Shown piece after piece: positions 1 to 12,057 of a stretch of DNA of 64,000 nt. Both the position numbers and the translations under genes were made by a program. Source of the stretch: Anagrus nilaparvatae (Eukaryota > Arthropoda > Insecta > Hymenoptera > Mymaridae). Position 1 is the stretch's first letter. Each line of letters starts with the position of its first letter. The notes below the pieces were generated by a model. That model ran no database searches and had not been told where the DNA came from. It saw nothing but the letters and a program-made list of their open reading frames with translations. Location of the stretch: positions 25,954,501 to 26,018,500 of the forward strand of contig JAKSXM010000231.1 in the NCBI GenBank assembly GCA_022575985.1, given 5' to 3'.

Positions 1-737
1 ATTTCTTTGTCTTTAAAGTTATCTGATAAATCCTTTTAAGTTTATCGTTAAAATGTTTTGTTATTATAAATTCACTATGGTATTTACTTGATATTACAAA
101 AGCAAACAAACCTATTGTCAACTAATTCAGGTAGATTACTGGATTCAAAGGTACACAAATTTATATATAGTTTATGTATTAAATCGATAAATCGATTTGT
201 ATCATTTATTTATGAAAATTATACTATTAAGTATATTCTGAATAGTTCAGATATAATTAAAAGGGTTAAGGTATATTAAGTATTAAGTATCAAGGGTGCA
301 TACGTACGAGAAGTAAAAATTTCAACACCTAACCTAGAGGTCACAAAACAGGCTATTATGAAAAAAAATTGAAGTTTTACCTATAAAAGAGGTTCTTCTA
401 TGAGTAACCAAAATAATGATTATAATAATTTTATTTATTTTTATATTTTAATAGCCAAATAGTTTCTTATCGATAAAAGAAGACAAATTTTAATTTAAAG
501 AATAAATATTATTTTATAATTTCACAATATTTTTGAATTTTGAAATAACTATTGTCAGAATATAAAAAAATTTAATACTGTTGCGCAAATCAATTCCTAG
601 AATATATTATAATGAAACCTCTTTTGTTAAAGAACAAATAAAGGTATTTTTATTAATTTTTTTAAATTTAAATAAATATTTTTATTATATTGATTTGTCA
701 CTTACGTTATCTATAATATACTTATCTATAGCGTTAG

Positions 738-747
738 TATATAAATA
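738..747 (+). promoter_or_regulatory. TATA box of the small secreted-protein gene
   Basis: TATATAAATA lies about 50 bases upstream of the ATG at 798. Transcription would therefore start near 770 and leave a 5' UTR of roughly 25-30 bases, usual for a compact, highly expressed insect secreted-protein gene. In DNA this AT-rich the motif occurs by chance; its value comes from the spacing to a well-formed spliced ORF. Confidence 0.5.
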
Positions 748-797
748 CAGCTAGAATCTAAAATCGGTATTAATCTTATTCAATATTTTTTTAAAAA

Positions 798-1285
798 ATG
801 GCTAAAATACTATTTTTATCTGTATTACTTTTGGTAATGTATTCAAGTTATGGAGTAGATGTAAGTATAATATTTTTCTTCGTGACTGGTAACTACTAAA
901 CGAATAATTACTAAATCATTTTTTGTTCATTATTTTTTAGGGCTTTCAGTCTATTCAATTTAAAATACACGAATTCAGGGGACAAACATTAAAATCAGGA
1001 ACATTTACAATTGAATTCAAAAGATTAAGAGATAATGTTACTATCCCCTTAAAAAATTTAAATGGCTCTTTTAGGCGAGATTTATCAATTGGAGAATATG
1101 AAATAACAGTTAGAAGTGTTGATAAGAAGTACATAACTTGCAAAAAGTATTCTATAATTGATAGTACATTGTATGAGATAGAATTAAGCCTATTAACTAA
1201 GGAATCAAAGCGCTATTATAATATAAGAGATGATTGTATTATTGGCGTAGGTCATAAAGGTGAGCCTACGGAATTTAATTCATAA
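798..1285 (+). CDS. Two-exon gene for a 135-residue secreted protein, possible transthyretin-like fold
   Basis: Exon 1 (798-860) encodes 21 residues, a clean signal peptide starting MAKILFLSVLLLVMYSSYG. The intron (861-940, 80 nt) has a GTAAGT donor and a T-rich TTTTTTAG acceptor and is phase 0. Exon 2 (941-1285) adds 114 residues and ends in TAA. The mature part is hydrophilic with two cysteines (in ITCKK and DDCII). Its middle alternates short strands with a 'G-x-F...L-x-x-G-x-Y-x-I-x-V' pattern (NGSFRRDLSIGEYEITV), as in transthyretin-like and carboxypeptidase regulatory-like beta-sandwiches. That fold is inferred from pattern only. I recognise no named family; a secreted effector, venom or salivary protein is possible but unproven. 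The reading frame, splice phase, signal peptide and upstream TATA box agree, so I trust the gene more than any function. Confidence 0.72.
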
Positions 1286-1508
1286 ATATCAAAGTAAAAT
1301 TTTTAAAAAATGTTGCCTATTGCAATAATATTGACGCTATTTTACTGCTACTAGCAAAAAGTATTCCAACTCAAATGTATAATAAGCATAGAAGAGAGCA
1401 TAATATCGTAAGCGAGAAGAAATACGATCAGTGGAATTGTATTTGCGGCATTTTCTTTAAAATCTAAAAATGAAAACATTTCTGTTTGTTAGTATTCACT
1501 GAACAAAT

Positions 1509-1514
1509 AATAAA
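1509..1514 (+). terminator. Candidate poly(A) signal of the secreted-protein gene
   Basis: AATAAA occurs 224 bases after the stop codon at 1283-1285, with a second at 1551-1556. Either would give a 3' UTR of ordinary length. The hexamer is frequent in such AT-rich DNA, so this is positional evidence only. Confidence 0.3.
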
Positions 1515-1559
1515 ATATAAAAATGAATGATTAAAAAAAATTATCCTAAAAATAAATAA

Positions 1560-2236
1560 AATAACTCGATTCTTGAGCTAACAATATTTTCTTTATTTAG
1601 ATATAATAAATCACCTATTTCCTGTTATTATAGTCTAAAATAATTTCTAAAACATATAATAAAAGCTCTCTTGTTAGAGATCAAATAGAGATCAAATTCA
1701 AATGATACATAGATATTATAATACTAATATTACCTATATTTCTCTCTTTGTACATATCTGTTGAATTCGATAATTACATTAATTACTCTATGTATGAAAA
1801 TCCTTTGTATTATATTATAAATCCATGTGATGTTTCATATGATTATTTTCTCTTAATTAAGTTTCTATGTGTTTTAGGCACCAAATCTATTTACTATTTA
1901 ATTACATAGATGTTGACTTTTAGGAAAAATATTATTGATTTTATATTATTCATATTTTAAAAACATATTTACTTTAATTTTATTACTACAAATAAATCAA
2001 TCAATTAATTTTATTATTATTTTTCTGAAATCTTTTTGGATAATAAAAGATTTTATGTATGAAACTAAATTTTAAAAAATTTCAATTGCTACAACATAGG
2101 GATGAGTTGAAAGCTATTGATTGATTAGATAATAATTACCTTAGATTATTTATATCCTTCGGAGAAATAAATACTTTCAATTTTCAACCCTTTGAAATAC
2201 TAGAAACTTTTTAATAAAAAGTACACTGTATTAATA
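1560..2236. other. AT-rich intergenic DNA
   Basis: No ORF with recognisable composition, no repeat structure and no RNA gene seen between the secreted-protein gene and the first hairpin MITE. Confidence 0.5.
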
Positions 2237-2655
2237 CACTGTAAAAAGTAACTTCCTTAGATTAACAAAAAAATTAGAACATTTTCGAAAAGTTAGTAAA
2301 TTTTCAAAAAAATTTATAAATATTCGATAAAAATCGTAAATTTACTTAATTTAGTATATTATCCAAAAATTCGAAAATTCTCGATTTTTATTGTGAATTT
2401 ACGAAAAAATTTGTTAATTAACAACTATTTTACGTAAAACAAATATTTTTTGTAAATTTTCGAAAAAAATTGTAAATTATCAATTTTTCTTGCGAATTCA
2501 CAAAAAAATCGAGGATTTTCGAATTTTTCGATAATATACTAAAATTAGTAAATTTACGATTTTTATCAAATATTTATAAATTTTTTTGAAAATTTACTAA
2601 GGTTTCGAAAATAATCTAATTTTTTTGTTAATATAGGGAAGTTACTTTTTACAGT
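2237..2655. mobile_element. CACTG-ended hairpin MITE, copy 1 (near complete)
   Basis: Starts CACTGTAAAAAGTAACTTCC and ends with the inverse, GTTACTTTTTACAGT. The interior is a string of imperfect inverse repeats of TTAGTAAATTTTCGAAAA-like words centred on TTTAGTATATTA, so the whole element can fold on itself. It codes for nothing. A TA dinucleotide flanks several copies in this window, which would suit a Tc1/mariner-type target duplication, but the superfamily is not fixed by what I see. Confidence 0.8.
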
Positions 2656-2802
2656 TTATATTTGCAAATTATTTAGATTCCGTTCATTTTTAATTCATGG
2701 AGCTTATTATCAAGAATACTGAGATAACGTTGCTCAGTTTTAGTCTGGAAATCCTCACGCGCTAGATTTTTTGTATTTATGTCTAAAAAGTAAACAAAAG
2801 CC

Positions 2803-3058
2803 GCACTTTAAAAAGTAACTTTCTTATATTAACAAAAAAATTAGAACATTTTCGAAAAATTAGTAAATTTTCAAAAAAATTTGTAAATATTCAAAATAAA
2901 TCGTATATTTACTAAATTTAGTATATTAACGAATAATTCGAGTATTTTCGATTTTTTTTGTGAATTCGCAAGAAAAATTGATAATTTACAATTTTTTTTC
3001 AAAAATTTACAAAAAATAGTTGTAAATTTCCGAAAAATAGTTATGAATTTACAGTTTA
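2803..3058. mobile_element. CACTG-ended hairpin MITE, copy 2 (3' truncated)
   Basis: Begins CACTTTAAAAAGTAACTTTC and follows the family consensus for about 255 bases, then leaves it after AATTTACAGTTTACT, so the right half is missing. It lies about 150 bases from copy 1 in the same orientation. Confidence 0.7.
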
Positions 3059-3364
3059 CTGGAGTATATATAGTATAACAGAATTCTTTTAAATAATCTA
3101 ATTGTTAAAGATATTTTCCATAGGGCTTTTAAATATGCGATTAGTCTTAAATTAACAGAAATTTATATATATTTTTTGTTTTTAAATTGTTTCTTTTTTC
3201 TCAAAATAAATATCCAAAAGTTAAATTCTTATCAAATAGTACGAGAAATAACATTAAAAATGTAAGATTTTTACGTTATTATTAATGTTAAGAAAATCTT
3301 ATAAACTGATCCTATAAGGTAAAAAGATTTATTTACAATGACCAAGTCCAGACTAAATTTATAT

Positions 3365-3539
3365 TAGGGGTGTGAGTTGGCGAATTTGCCATATCCAAGG
3401 AAGCTTTCTATTCAACGCTCCAATTACAGACCTTTTTCGGGAAGTTTTGGGCTTTACACGAAATCTGACCTGTAAAAATATTACAAAAAACCAAAATTAC
3501 AGGTACTCAACCCGACTATAGGGTAACCGCACACTTTTA
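3365..3539. mobile_element. 175-bp hAT-type MITE with target-site duplication
   Basis: The left end is TAGGGGTGTGAGTTGG and the right end ...GGTAACCGCACACTTTTA, a decayed inverse of the TAGGGGTGTGCGG-type end also seen on the element at 46169-48158. The flanking octamers are ATTTATAT (3357-3364) and ATTGATAT (3540-3547), 7 of 8 identical, as expected for the 8-bp duplications made by hAT transposases. Non-coding; moved by a transposase encoded elsewhere. Confidence 0.65.
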
Positions 3540-3744
3540 ATTGATATAATATATACTACAATTGATATACTATATTAATTTAGTCTGGATTCGGTCGATT
3601 CAAATAAACTTTTCTAATATACATTTTCACCAGACGTTAAAAGTTTTCAAATTCCGATGGCTATCAATAGCGCGAGGAGAAGTTGGCTCCTGTTTAATCA
3701 GGTCCAATTTTTCTCTTTTTTAAGAAAAAATTAAATAATTTATT

Positions 3745-4550
3745 TAACCCATTAACGCCTAATTAACACATTCAAGCCATTTGATTTTTTTTAATGAAAA
3801 AATCGATATTTTTGGTTAAAATGTTAATTAGATGGTTTTTGGGTCTCCTCTTTTCATTTCCGAAGTCCATTTTAACGTAAAACCCTAAAAAATGATATAT
3901 CATCCTCTAAATGTAGGGTAAATTTTAAACATTTTTTTGACTTTATTTAAAATGATACTGCGCACAAAAAAATCTCAAGTAATATAAAATTTTACTAGGG
4001 ACTATTAAAAACACCAAAAAAATAAATTTATATCAATTTGTCATATGCACCCCCTCAGATGGGTTATAAGGGGGTGGTATTAGAGAACAATAAAAAAAAT
4101 CAATATTTTGGGCAAAAAGTATTACCTAGTAGGTAATTTGGGCTGCTCTTTTCATTTCTGAAGTCTTTTTTGACGTTCAGCTCCTAGAAAATGTGATATC
4201 ATCCTCTAAGTGTGTGGTAAATTTCAAATAGCTTATACGCGTCACCTGAATTGGTGAGTGTGCACAAAAAAATATTTAAAGGCATATAAAACATTAAAAG
4301 GGACTATTAATAAAGCAAAAATAAATAAATTTATATCAATTGGTATTATTTACTCCCTAATATTCATCCCCTCAAATGGAGAATCAAGATGACATAACAT
4401 TTTCTAGGGATTGTACGTTAAAAAGGACTTTGGAAATGAAAAGAGCAGCTCCAATTACCTGCTAAGTAAAATTTGTAGTCCAAATTATGGATTTTTTCAT
4501 TAAAAAAATTCAAATGGCTCTTATGTGTCGATTAGGCGTTATTGGGTTAG
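3745..4550. mobile_element. TTAACCC-ended foldback element with internal duplications
   Basis: The left end, TTAACCCATTAACGCCTAAT, is matched by the inverted right end (ATTAGGCGTTATTGGGTTAG). The inverted arms continue through AGCCATTTGA / TCAAATGGCT. Inside, a block containing CTCTTTTCATTTC(C/T)GAAGTC occurs at about 3846 and 4147 and once inverted near 4420-4446. TTAA next to CCC at the left end resembles piggyBac-type ends and target sites; the right flank reads TTAG, so the class is tentative. No coding capacity. Confidence 0.55.
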
Positions 4551-4552
4551 CT

Positions 4553-6002
4553 CTATATTAAATGCAAGCAATTTCAAACTAACTTTTATAGTACTTCGGA
4601 ATTAAAGGATTTTTTTTTTTTATAATTTTGTATTCAAATTTTCGAAGTTATAAAAAATTTTTAGAGAACTAGAGTAAATAAAAAAAAATTAAATTCAAAA
4701 TATACCACCAAAAAATTAACTTCATGTCTTGAAGGAAAATAAAGATGATATGATAAAATTTAGAAAATAAATTCAAACAAAAAAAATGAAAGAATGAATG
4801 CTTATTAAAAAAAAAAATAATCTTAATTTTCATTTGTCAGGCACTTATAATTTTTTATAGGTTCTTTTACGCATAATAAATTTAATAAATTTTGGCCATT
4901 AAAATAATGTATTAAATAAAATATTTGTGTCCTTTACTTTTTATTTTCATTAAATAAAATATACTTTTATCCCATCTGCAACCGAGATTAGGATAATGGC
5001 AACACGATTTTCGTTTCAGTGAAGGTTTCTAAAAGCTTTTTAAAACAACTTAAAATCTTTTTCCCGATTTTTACCAATTTTTATTTGCAAATTTGCACTT
5101 TTTCATCAAGCTGTATGCTAAATTTTTTGTTTAGAAATAGTATTTTTTAGACCTGAAGTATCATATTCAAGCCAATATGATACTTCTTTCTACGGTCACT
5201 TTGTGAAAATAAGAAACTTTATCAGGCTTATAATACGCAAGATATATGAATATAAAAATTGTCATCGAATAGTTACTTAAATTAGTCATTTCATGTTCAT
5301 ATAAGTAAAAAATACTCGATAGAGTTGTAAAATAAAATAATCTTTGAAATAGCTTTTCACACATATTCTTACAGTTTAGTTAAAAATAATAAAAAATAAA
5401 AAGAGAAAACTTTTAGATTTAACAAACAACTTGATCTGTTTTAATGCCTAAGGGTCTTGTTTGACGTGCTGTGGATTTGAGTTGAGGTTTTGATGAAAAA
5501 AAAAACGAATATCGGAAAAAAAGAGAAAAAAAAGAAGTGATTTATATTGTCAGAAGACTAATTTTTGTTTTTTTAATACCCTTTTTTTTTACTGTACATA
5601 ATTAAAATTGAAAAAAAAAATTTGATTGTTAATTAATATAAATGTTTATAAATATTGAAGGCAAATATAAATAATCTCGTGAATAATTTAAATTTGCATG
5701 ATAATAGTTTTACAAAAGCTTTTTGTTATTGTTATTATTCATATAAATAAAGTATATAAATTACAGTTACTATTGTTTTGTATAAAATTAGGGTTAACTT
5801 ATTTATGTATATTAAGGTGTCACAAAGTATAAATCTTTAGGTTCCATATGGATAGGGTTCCAAGAGATCGTGAATATTTTCAGAATTTTCAAGTATCAAA
5901 TAAACAAGTTTATGTAATATTTATCATAAAATATCACAGGGAAAAAGTGGATATATTATATTATACCGAAGTTAAACCTCAGGTATAACACGTTTTTAAG
6001 TA
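4553..6002. other. AT-rich intergenic DNA
   Basis: Long A and T runs and AT-rich words. I see no coding exon and no larger repeat. A few short ORFs are without coding character. Confidence 0.45.
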
Positions 6003-6147
6003 ACCAACCCTCAACCAACTGAAAACTCCACATGAGTTGCAAAGAGTTTCAATGGAGTTGCACATCTTTTGCGAAAAAATACATTTCTACAACTCTATGA
6101 AACTCTTTGCAACTCCATGAAAAGTTTTCTGTTAATTGAGGGTTAAA
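6003..6147. repeat. Short foldback (about 145 bp) with GAGTTGCAAAGAGTTTCA arms
   Basis: The left arm AACCCTCAACCAACTGAAAA then GAGTTGCAAAGAGTTTCAATG is mirrored by CATGAAACTCTTTGCAACTC and CAGTTAATTGAGGGTT-like sequence, with a loop near 6060-6085. Possibly a small MITE. Short ORFs across it are by-products of the inverted repeat. Confidence 0.6.
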
Positions 6148-6149
6148 AG

Positions 6150-7150
6150 TAACACCCGGTGTATACTCCATTTTTGTCCTTATCTTGAAATATAAAAAAA
6201 AATGATTAAAATGTAAGTAAAATTTAACTTTCGAACTTTTGTTAGTTAAAACTAAATGAAAAAAAAAAATATTTTTTTTTTTCAGTGGCAACCTAATATT
6301 TATTTTGTAAATAGAAATATAGTTAAAAAATTTAATTGTTGAGTTGAAAATAATGGCTTTATACTTTTAATGCATTGTTAAATTATAAAATTATATATTC
6401 CAAGTTAATAAACCAAACAAAATTAAAATAAAATATATGAATGTGTGTGTTTTGTAAAAAATATATAAATTCATTTAAAAATTAAAATTCATTTCAAAAA
6501 CTTTTAATTAAAATATTGATAAATTTGTCTTAAGTTTTCAAGTTAATTAAATACTAAAATCATACTCAATATTTTCGTTAAAAATAATTATAACTTTATA
6601 TGTCCAGTATAGAACCCATAGAAAAGAGGAAATTATTTTAATTTTCGAAAATAAATATCTATAAAATGTTTGAGAAATATAAACTCGAGAAAATCGATTT
6701 TATAGAGATGACATATTAATTTAGTAATGAATATAAATTTCTACATATGTGTTTATGCAAGTTTCTTTAATTAAATATAGAAAAGCAATTATTGAGTATA
6801 AATAATTTTCAAGTTGATCCACCTCTTTTTTTTTTGACAAAAATTAATTGAATTTTATTTAAATCTATAATATAAATGATGATAATTTATACTTTTGTAA
6901 TATATTTTAGTGAAATGAAAAGGGTCCAATTATATATAATAATTATAACCTCTTCAGTTTTTAGCAAAGAATGCTTTTTAATTCCTTTTAACTGAATTTC
7001 ACCATTTTTACATATCCAAGAGATTTTGGGGTCAGTGAAAATTAATGTCAACACAAAAATTTATTTTTCTTGCATGGGAAAAGTTTTTTCGGAAATCTAA
7101 GATGGCGAATCAAGGAAATCAAAAAAAATAAAAAATAAAATAAAATAGAA
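6150..7150. other. AT-rich intergenic DNA
   Basis: No supported gene, RNA or structured repeat found. Confidence 0.45.
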
Positions 7151-7151
7151 C

Positions 7152-8385
7152 TTTAACATGAAACATGTTTATAAGCGGGGGGAGGAATACCCTGGAAATC
7201 TGAAAATTAAGGGGGAGTCAAATATGTAAGATTTTAGGGGGGGGGGCGGTCAAATGGGATTTAGAATAATTTCGAATTAGGGACTTAGAATAATTCATGT
7301 TCAGGGAATTGTGATAATTCGGTTTAAGGGACTTACAAGGGGAGTTCAATACATTTGGAACACCGAATTACACCAAATGGTTATGGATGAGTTTGTTATG
7401 TTGAAAAAACATGCCGACTACCCTCCGTTTCTTCCAATGGGCCTTCTGGGCCTAGAAACGCAGGGCTCAATGTTATAAAATAGGATTTTTTGGTAATTTT
7501 CAAAGAAACGCCAAAACCTCGCAAGTTAACCAAAACTCTTCTGGATGGTCTCATTTTTTTGGTTTAAGTATCACCTTTCATACGCCGTAAACCGCAATTT
7601 ATTATCACTAATTCTCTTATCACTATAGCAAATTAACCAAATGGTCATTTTTAGCTAAAAATGACCAATTTTTAAAATGCTGCCAAATTTGTAATTTCTG
7701 ACGAAAATGGGTTTTATAGGTCTGAAAAAATTTGTACAAGCTTCAAGTTTCCAAAACGACTTTACCTTTTGCAATTATTTATTAACCAGATATGATAATT
7801 TGAAGTCACAGTCCCAAATTTACGATTTTTTAAAAAAGCTCATTTTTAATGCTAACTTTGAAGAGCCATTCCTTAAAAACGAATCAAGGAAATGAGACGA
7901 GCAAAAAATTTTTGGAAATTTGAAGCTTGTACAAATTTTTTTAGATCTATAAAACCCATTTTCGTCAGAAATTACAAATTTGGCAGCATTTTAAAAATTG
8001 GTCATTTTTAGCTAAAAATGACCATTTGGTTAATTTGCTATAGTGATAAGAGAATTAGTGATAATAAATTGCGGTTTACGGCGTATGAAAGGTGATACTT
8101 AAACCAAAAAAATGAGACCAACCAGAAGAGTTTTGGTTAACTTGCGAGGTTTTGGCATTTATTTGAAAATTACCAAAAAATCCTATTTTATAACATTGAG
8201 CCCTGCATTTCTAGGCTCAGAAGGCCCATTGGAAGGAACGGAAGGTAGTCGGCATGTTTTTTCAAAATAACAAACTCATCCATAACCATTTGGTGTAATT
8301 CGGTGTTCCAAATGTATTGAACTCCCCTTGTTAGAATTATTCAGTTTTATGGATTTGTAATAATTCAGGTTAAGGGGCATAAAAT
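7152..8385 (-). mobile_element. C-run-rich dispersed repeat, inverted copy, split by a foldback element
   Basis: On the minus strand this follows the family whose clearest features are TGAACATGTTCCATG-like ends and two runs of C about 30-40 bases apart (here G runs at 7177-7240). Repeated GGGACTTAGAATAATTC-type words give its body. The foldback at 7336-8330 interrupts it; the family sequence resumes at 8331. Confidence 0.55.
7336..8330. mobile_element. ~1-kb foldback DNA element, copy 1, TSD TTA
   Basis: The ends are CAAGGGGAGTTCAATACATT and its exact inverse. The arms (about 7336-7752 and 7914-8330) are near-perfect inverted repeats around a ~160-bp loop. It is flanked by TTA at 7333-7335 and 8331-8333. 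No transposase gene; the 62-codon ORF near 7707 is an accident of the arm and loop. A second copy lies at 58465-59463 with TGA duplications, so the target is 3 bp (TNA in both cases). Harbinger (3 bp, usually TWA) or CACTA-type (2-3 bp) relatives are possible; neither end motif is diagnostic. Confidence 0.85.
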
Positions 8386-8399
8386 ATTTTCGACATAAT

Positions 8400-11300
8400 T
8401 GCTATTTTAGATTACATCTTCAGGCTACAAATCGTAAATCAAAGTTTTCACTGAAAAGAAAACAAGTCTTTTCCAGCTGCAAATGTAAACAAATTTTTTT
8501 AATCGATTTCTTTAACAATTAATTAGCAAGTGATTTAGGTATATTTTTAAAAATGTATTGGCAAATTTTTCTACGTTATTAACCTCTGATTTATTTGGAA
8601 ACATATGATGTTAAGTTTTATGCCTCAAAATTCTTTAACTTTATAGTCCATAATTCAGCTTATTTATAAATCACGCGAGACTTTTTATTTCTTTCTAATC
8701 AATGGATTAGATTTGGTGAAAGATAGTTGGATTTATCAATTTTTCAAAGTAAATGAAAAATCGTCTTTTCATACCTTTTAGAAATTAAAAAAGTTAAAAA
8801 CATATTTTTTTCATAATTTCCAGATATAAATTGATTGCAAAAGTTTTAATTAATATAATAAAGTTTTACACAAAACACAAAAAAAAATCTCTCTAAAAAA
8901 AAAATTATAATTACAAAAAGTCTTGTTTAGCAGATAAACGCAACCTTAAATTACCTATTAAAAAAAAAAAGGTTAAATATAACAAAATTATAGTGTGTTA
9001 AATATATATATTAAGGGAAAAGAAAAATAATAAAGAGAAGAAAAAAATTTATGGTTAAAAAAAAAAATTGATCACATATTATATGAAATACCTTTAGAAA
9101 AAGAAAGAAAAAAGAAAAAGAAGGAAATCGTGCTAATAAAGCTCGACTTACAAGTTCGTATTAAACATATGCCTTGAGTTTTTACCAAGCTCTGAAATTA
9201 ACTTCCAATTATATATAATTAAAGAACTTATGCTCAGAAAAAAAGTGACTTTTTTTTTTAGTTTAACTTTTTTTTTGTGGTTCTATGGCGTCGAAAAATA
9301 CGTGTTAGACAATTTGAAAAAAAAGAAAAAAAAAATTTACGTTATAACTTGAAATTTTTTACATTGTTGTGTATAATAATGAAAAAAAAATGTTAACTTT
9401 TTTTATGCAGTTGCATTATAAAAATGAAAAACATCCCTCCAAATAATGAAACCCTTCTTTTTGCTAATATTAGATAAAAATAACACACCTCCCAATTAAT
9501 CAAACGGAAATTACTTTCGCGATGATGTCACGAAATGGTCGAATCTTTACCCTTCCTTTTTTTATTTTTTTATACAACAAAACGAAAAAGTAAAGTTAAA
9601 ATCGGAATGCTTTAAATCGAATCACGTTCCTGTATATATTCGAAAACTATAGCCTGCAGCTGCTCATACTATAAGAGATTTTTTGGTTAAAGGATAAAAG
9701 GAAAAGGATAAAAAATAAATTATCTAGCTTGGTAATAAAAAAATCTTATTACCATCATATATTTTATGACATTTTTATTATAGAAATCATCAAAAAGTAA
9801 ATAAATTTTATTTAACATTAATTTATTTTTAAAATTTTATATCTACCAAGGACGAATTAAAATTTGCTCTCCAGATTGGCTTCTGGTAATTTAGATAGAG
9901 TAACGTCACTTTTATATCCGAAATCCAGACAAATAATTGACCAGAATGATAAATAGAATAAAATTGGAATATTCATATTGTACAGAAAAAGCTGCCACCC
10001 TTGACCTACATTCGGATCAATATAGTTTGCTCAGAAACGATTGTCCAGGATAGCTGTAGAATCTAATTACATATTTACTATCCTAATAACAGTATATTTG
10101 CTTCTAATTAAAGCCTTTAAATTTGCATTTCACTTATGATAATTTAAATTATTATTCGGATTTCAATTTCAAAACAAAAATTAAAACAACCTGCGAAAGC
10201 TTTAAGGGTTTTAAAGCTTTAAGAAAGATTTTTGCATAGTATAAGTAAGAAAGTTTGATTTCCGTGAATGATCGAAAGCTTTTTATTTGAATGAAGCTTG
10301 AAATTAAAAGTAACTGCTTTGAAATACTTGTTGTCTTATATCATTATGAACTATCGATTTATAAATGCAATTATTTATTTAAAAACTAAAATATCATTTT
10401 TATTTTTTATTTTTGATTGACATTTTGATTTTATGAGTAGCTTTTACCAGAAATGAAAGTTATGTCAATGTCGTTATAAAATTTAAAGTAAGTGTAGCTC
10501 TGAAGGCTATAAAATTACTGTTAGATAAATCATTCTTGAAACTAATTTTAGAAAAATAAGTGAAATTATTGTTTCTTTCCTTAAATTAGACGTTATAATA
10601 TTATAAATTTGTTAGTTTCCTTGTTGGGTAAAATTATATTATAAATAGGTATACTCTATACGTTCTCTTTACAGTTCATTGCTCACTTGAAATAGCGGAA
10701 AGTTCTTTTTTTTTATATGACTGAAAGACAGAGAAAGGGCTAGATAGAGAGAGAGTGAATATAAACAACATTTTAACAGTTGAACTGAAAATAACAAAAG
10801 TTTTATTTCACTTTCAGAGCCCGTAAAATTTATATGTATCAATTTTAAAAATGCCTTTTGATATACTGATTTTTAAGATTATTTTAAAAGTATGCTATTC
10901 AAACAAATTCGCAATAAATAAAAAATTATATTTTCTTTTTCAATCATTAAATAGATATAAAATTGAAAGGTGAAGTTATGCACTTATAATTAAATAATAA
11001 AAATCGACTTAGTTAATTATTCTATAAAAATGTTCATGTTTTGTGGAATTCAAAAGTAGGTACTGCTTTCATTATTAGTTATTCAATCGCCTCTTTTTCG
11101 ATTATGTTAGAAAATATTTTTTTCATAAAATAATCTCAAAAAATAAAAAAAGTAAAAATTAACAGTATACAAGCCAATTTTTTAAAATAAAAAACCTGTC
11201 AATTTCACGAATCCTCGTATTATTATTATTTTTTTTTTTTAATTTGATTTAGAAAAATAACAACAACAAAAAAATCAAATATATGAAACAAGTTTTTTAT

Positions 11301-11710
11301 ACATTGTGCGTTATTTTATTTTTAAATAAACATGGTCACTCAATGGCTATTTTGCGAATATACACAATATACATATGTACGGACTATAAAACCTGTTGTT
11401 AATTGGAAGTTTGGAAATAACAAAACTTTTAATCACATGAAAATACGTTTAAATCGTATTTTCACATAAAAAAAAAAAGACGAAATTATTAATGACAATT
11501 TACTTATACAAATTGACAGTTTTAGATTAAAATAGGTTTTTTTTTTATTTTTAATTTTTAGGTATAGATGGTTTAAATAATAATTAAGAATTTAATTGAA
11601 AATATTATTAAATAGATTAGAAACAGGCAAAAATTTAAAAATAATTTTCATTTTATTTTAGATATAATAATAATTAGATTTCGTTCAAAATAACATTGAA
11701 TTAAAGTATA
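8400..11710. other. AT-rich intergenic DNA
   Basis: A/T runs, a short GAGA-rich stretch near 10730-10760, and no exon or RNA gene that I can support. Confidence 0.4.
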
Positions 11711-12057
11711 CACTGTAAAAAGTAACTTTCTTAGATTCACAAAAAAAATAAAATATTTTCGAAAAATTAGTAATTTTTCGAAAAAAATCGTAAATTTACT
11801 AAATTTAGTATATTAACTAAAAATTTGAGCATTTCCGATTTTTTTTTGTAAATTCACGAAAAAAATTGATAATTTACAATTTTTTTTCAAAAATTTACAA
11901 AAAATATTTGCTAATTTACAAATTTTTTCGTAAATTCACAAGAAAAAATCGATAATTCTCGAATTTTTCGATAATATACTAAATTTAGTAAATTTACGAT
12001 TATTTTCGAAAATATTCTATTCTTTTTGTGAATCTAAGAATGTTACTTTTTACAGTG
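11711..12057. mobile_element. CACTG-ended hairpin MITE, copy 3 (complete)
   Basis: Starts CACTGTAAAAAGTAACTTTC and ends GTTACTTTTTACAGTG. Both ends and the palindromic AT-rich interior are intact, making this one of the best copies. Non-coding. Confidence 0.85.

Noticed and set aside
7707..7895. 62-codon ORF starting MGFIGLKKF
   Set aside because: It spans the arm and loop of the 7.3-kb foldback; copy 2 has the loop inverted and no matching frame.
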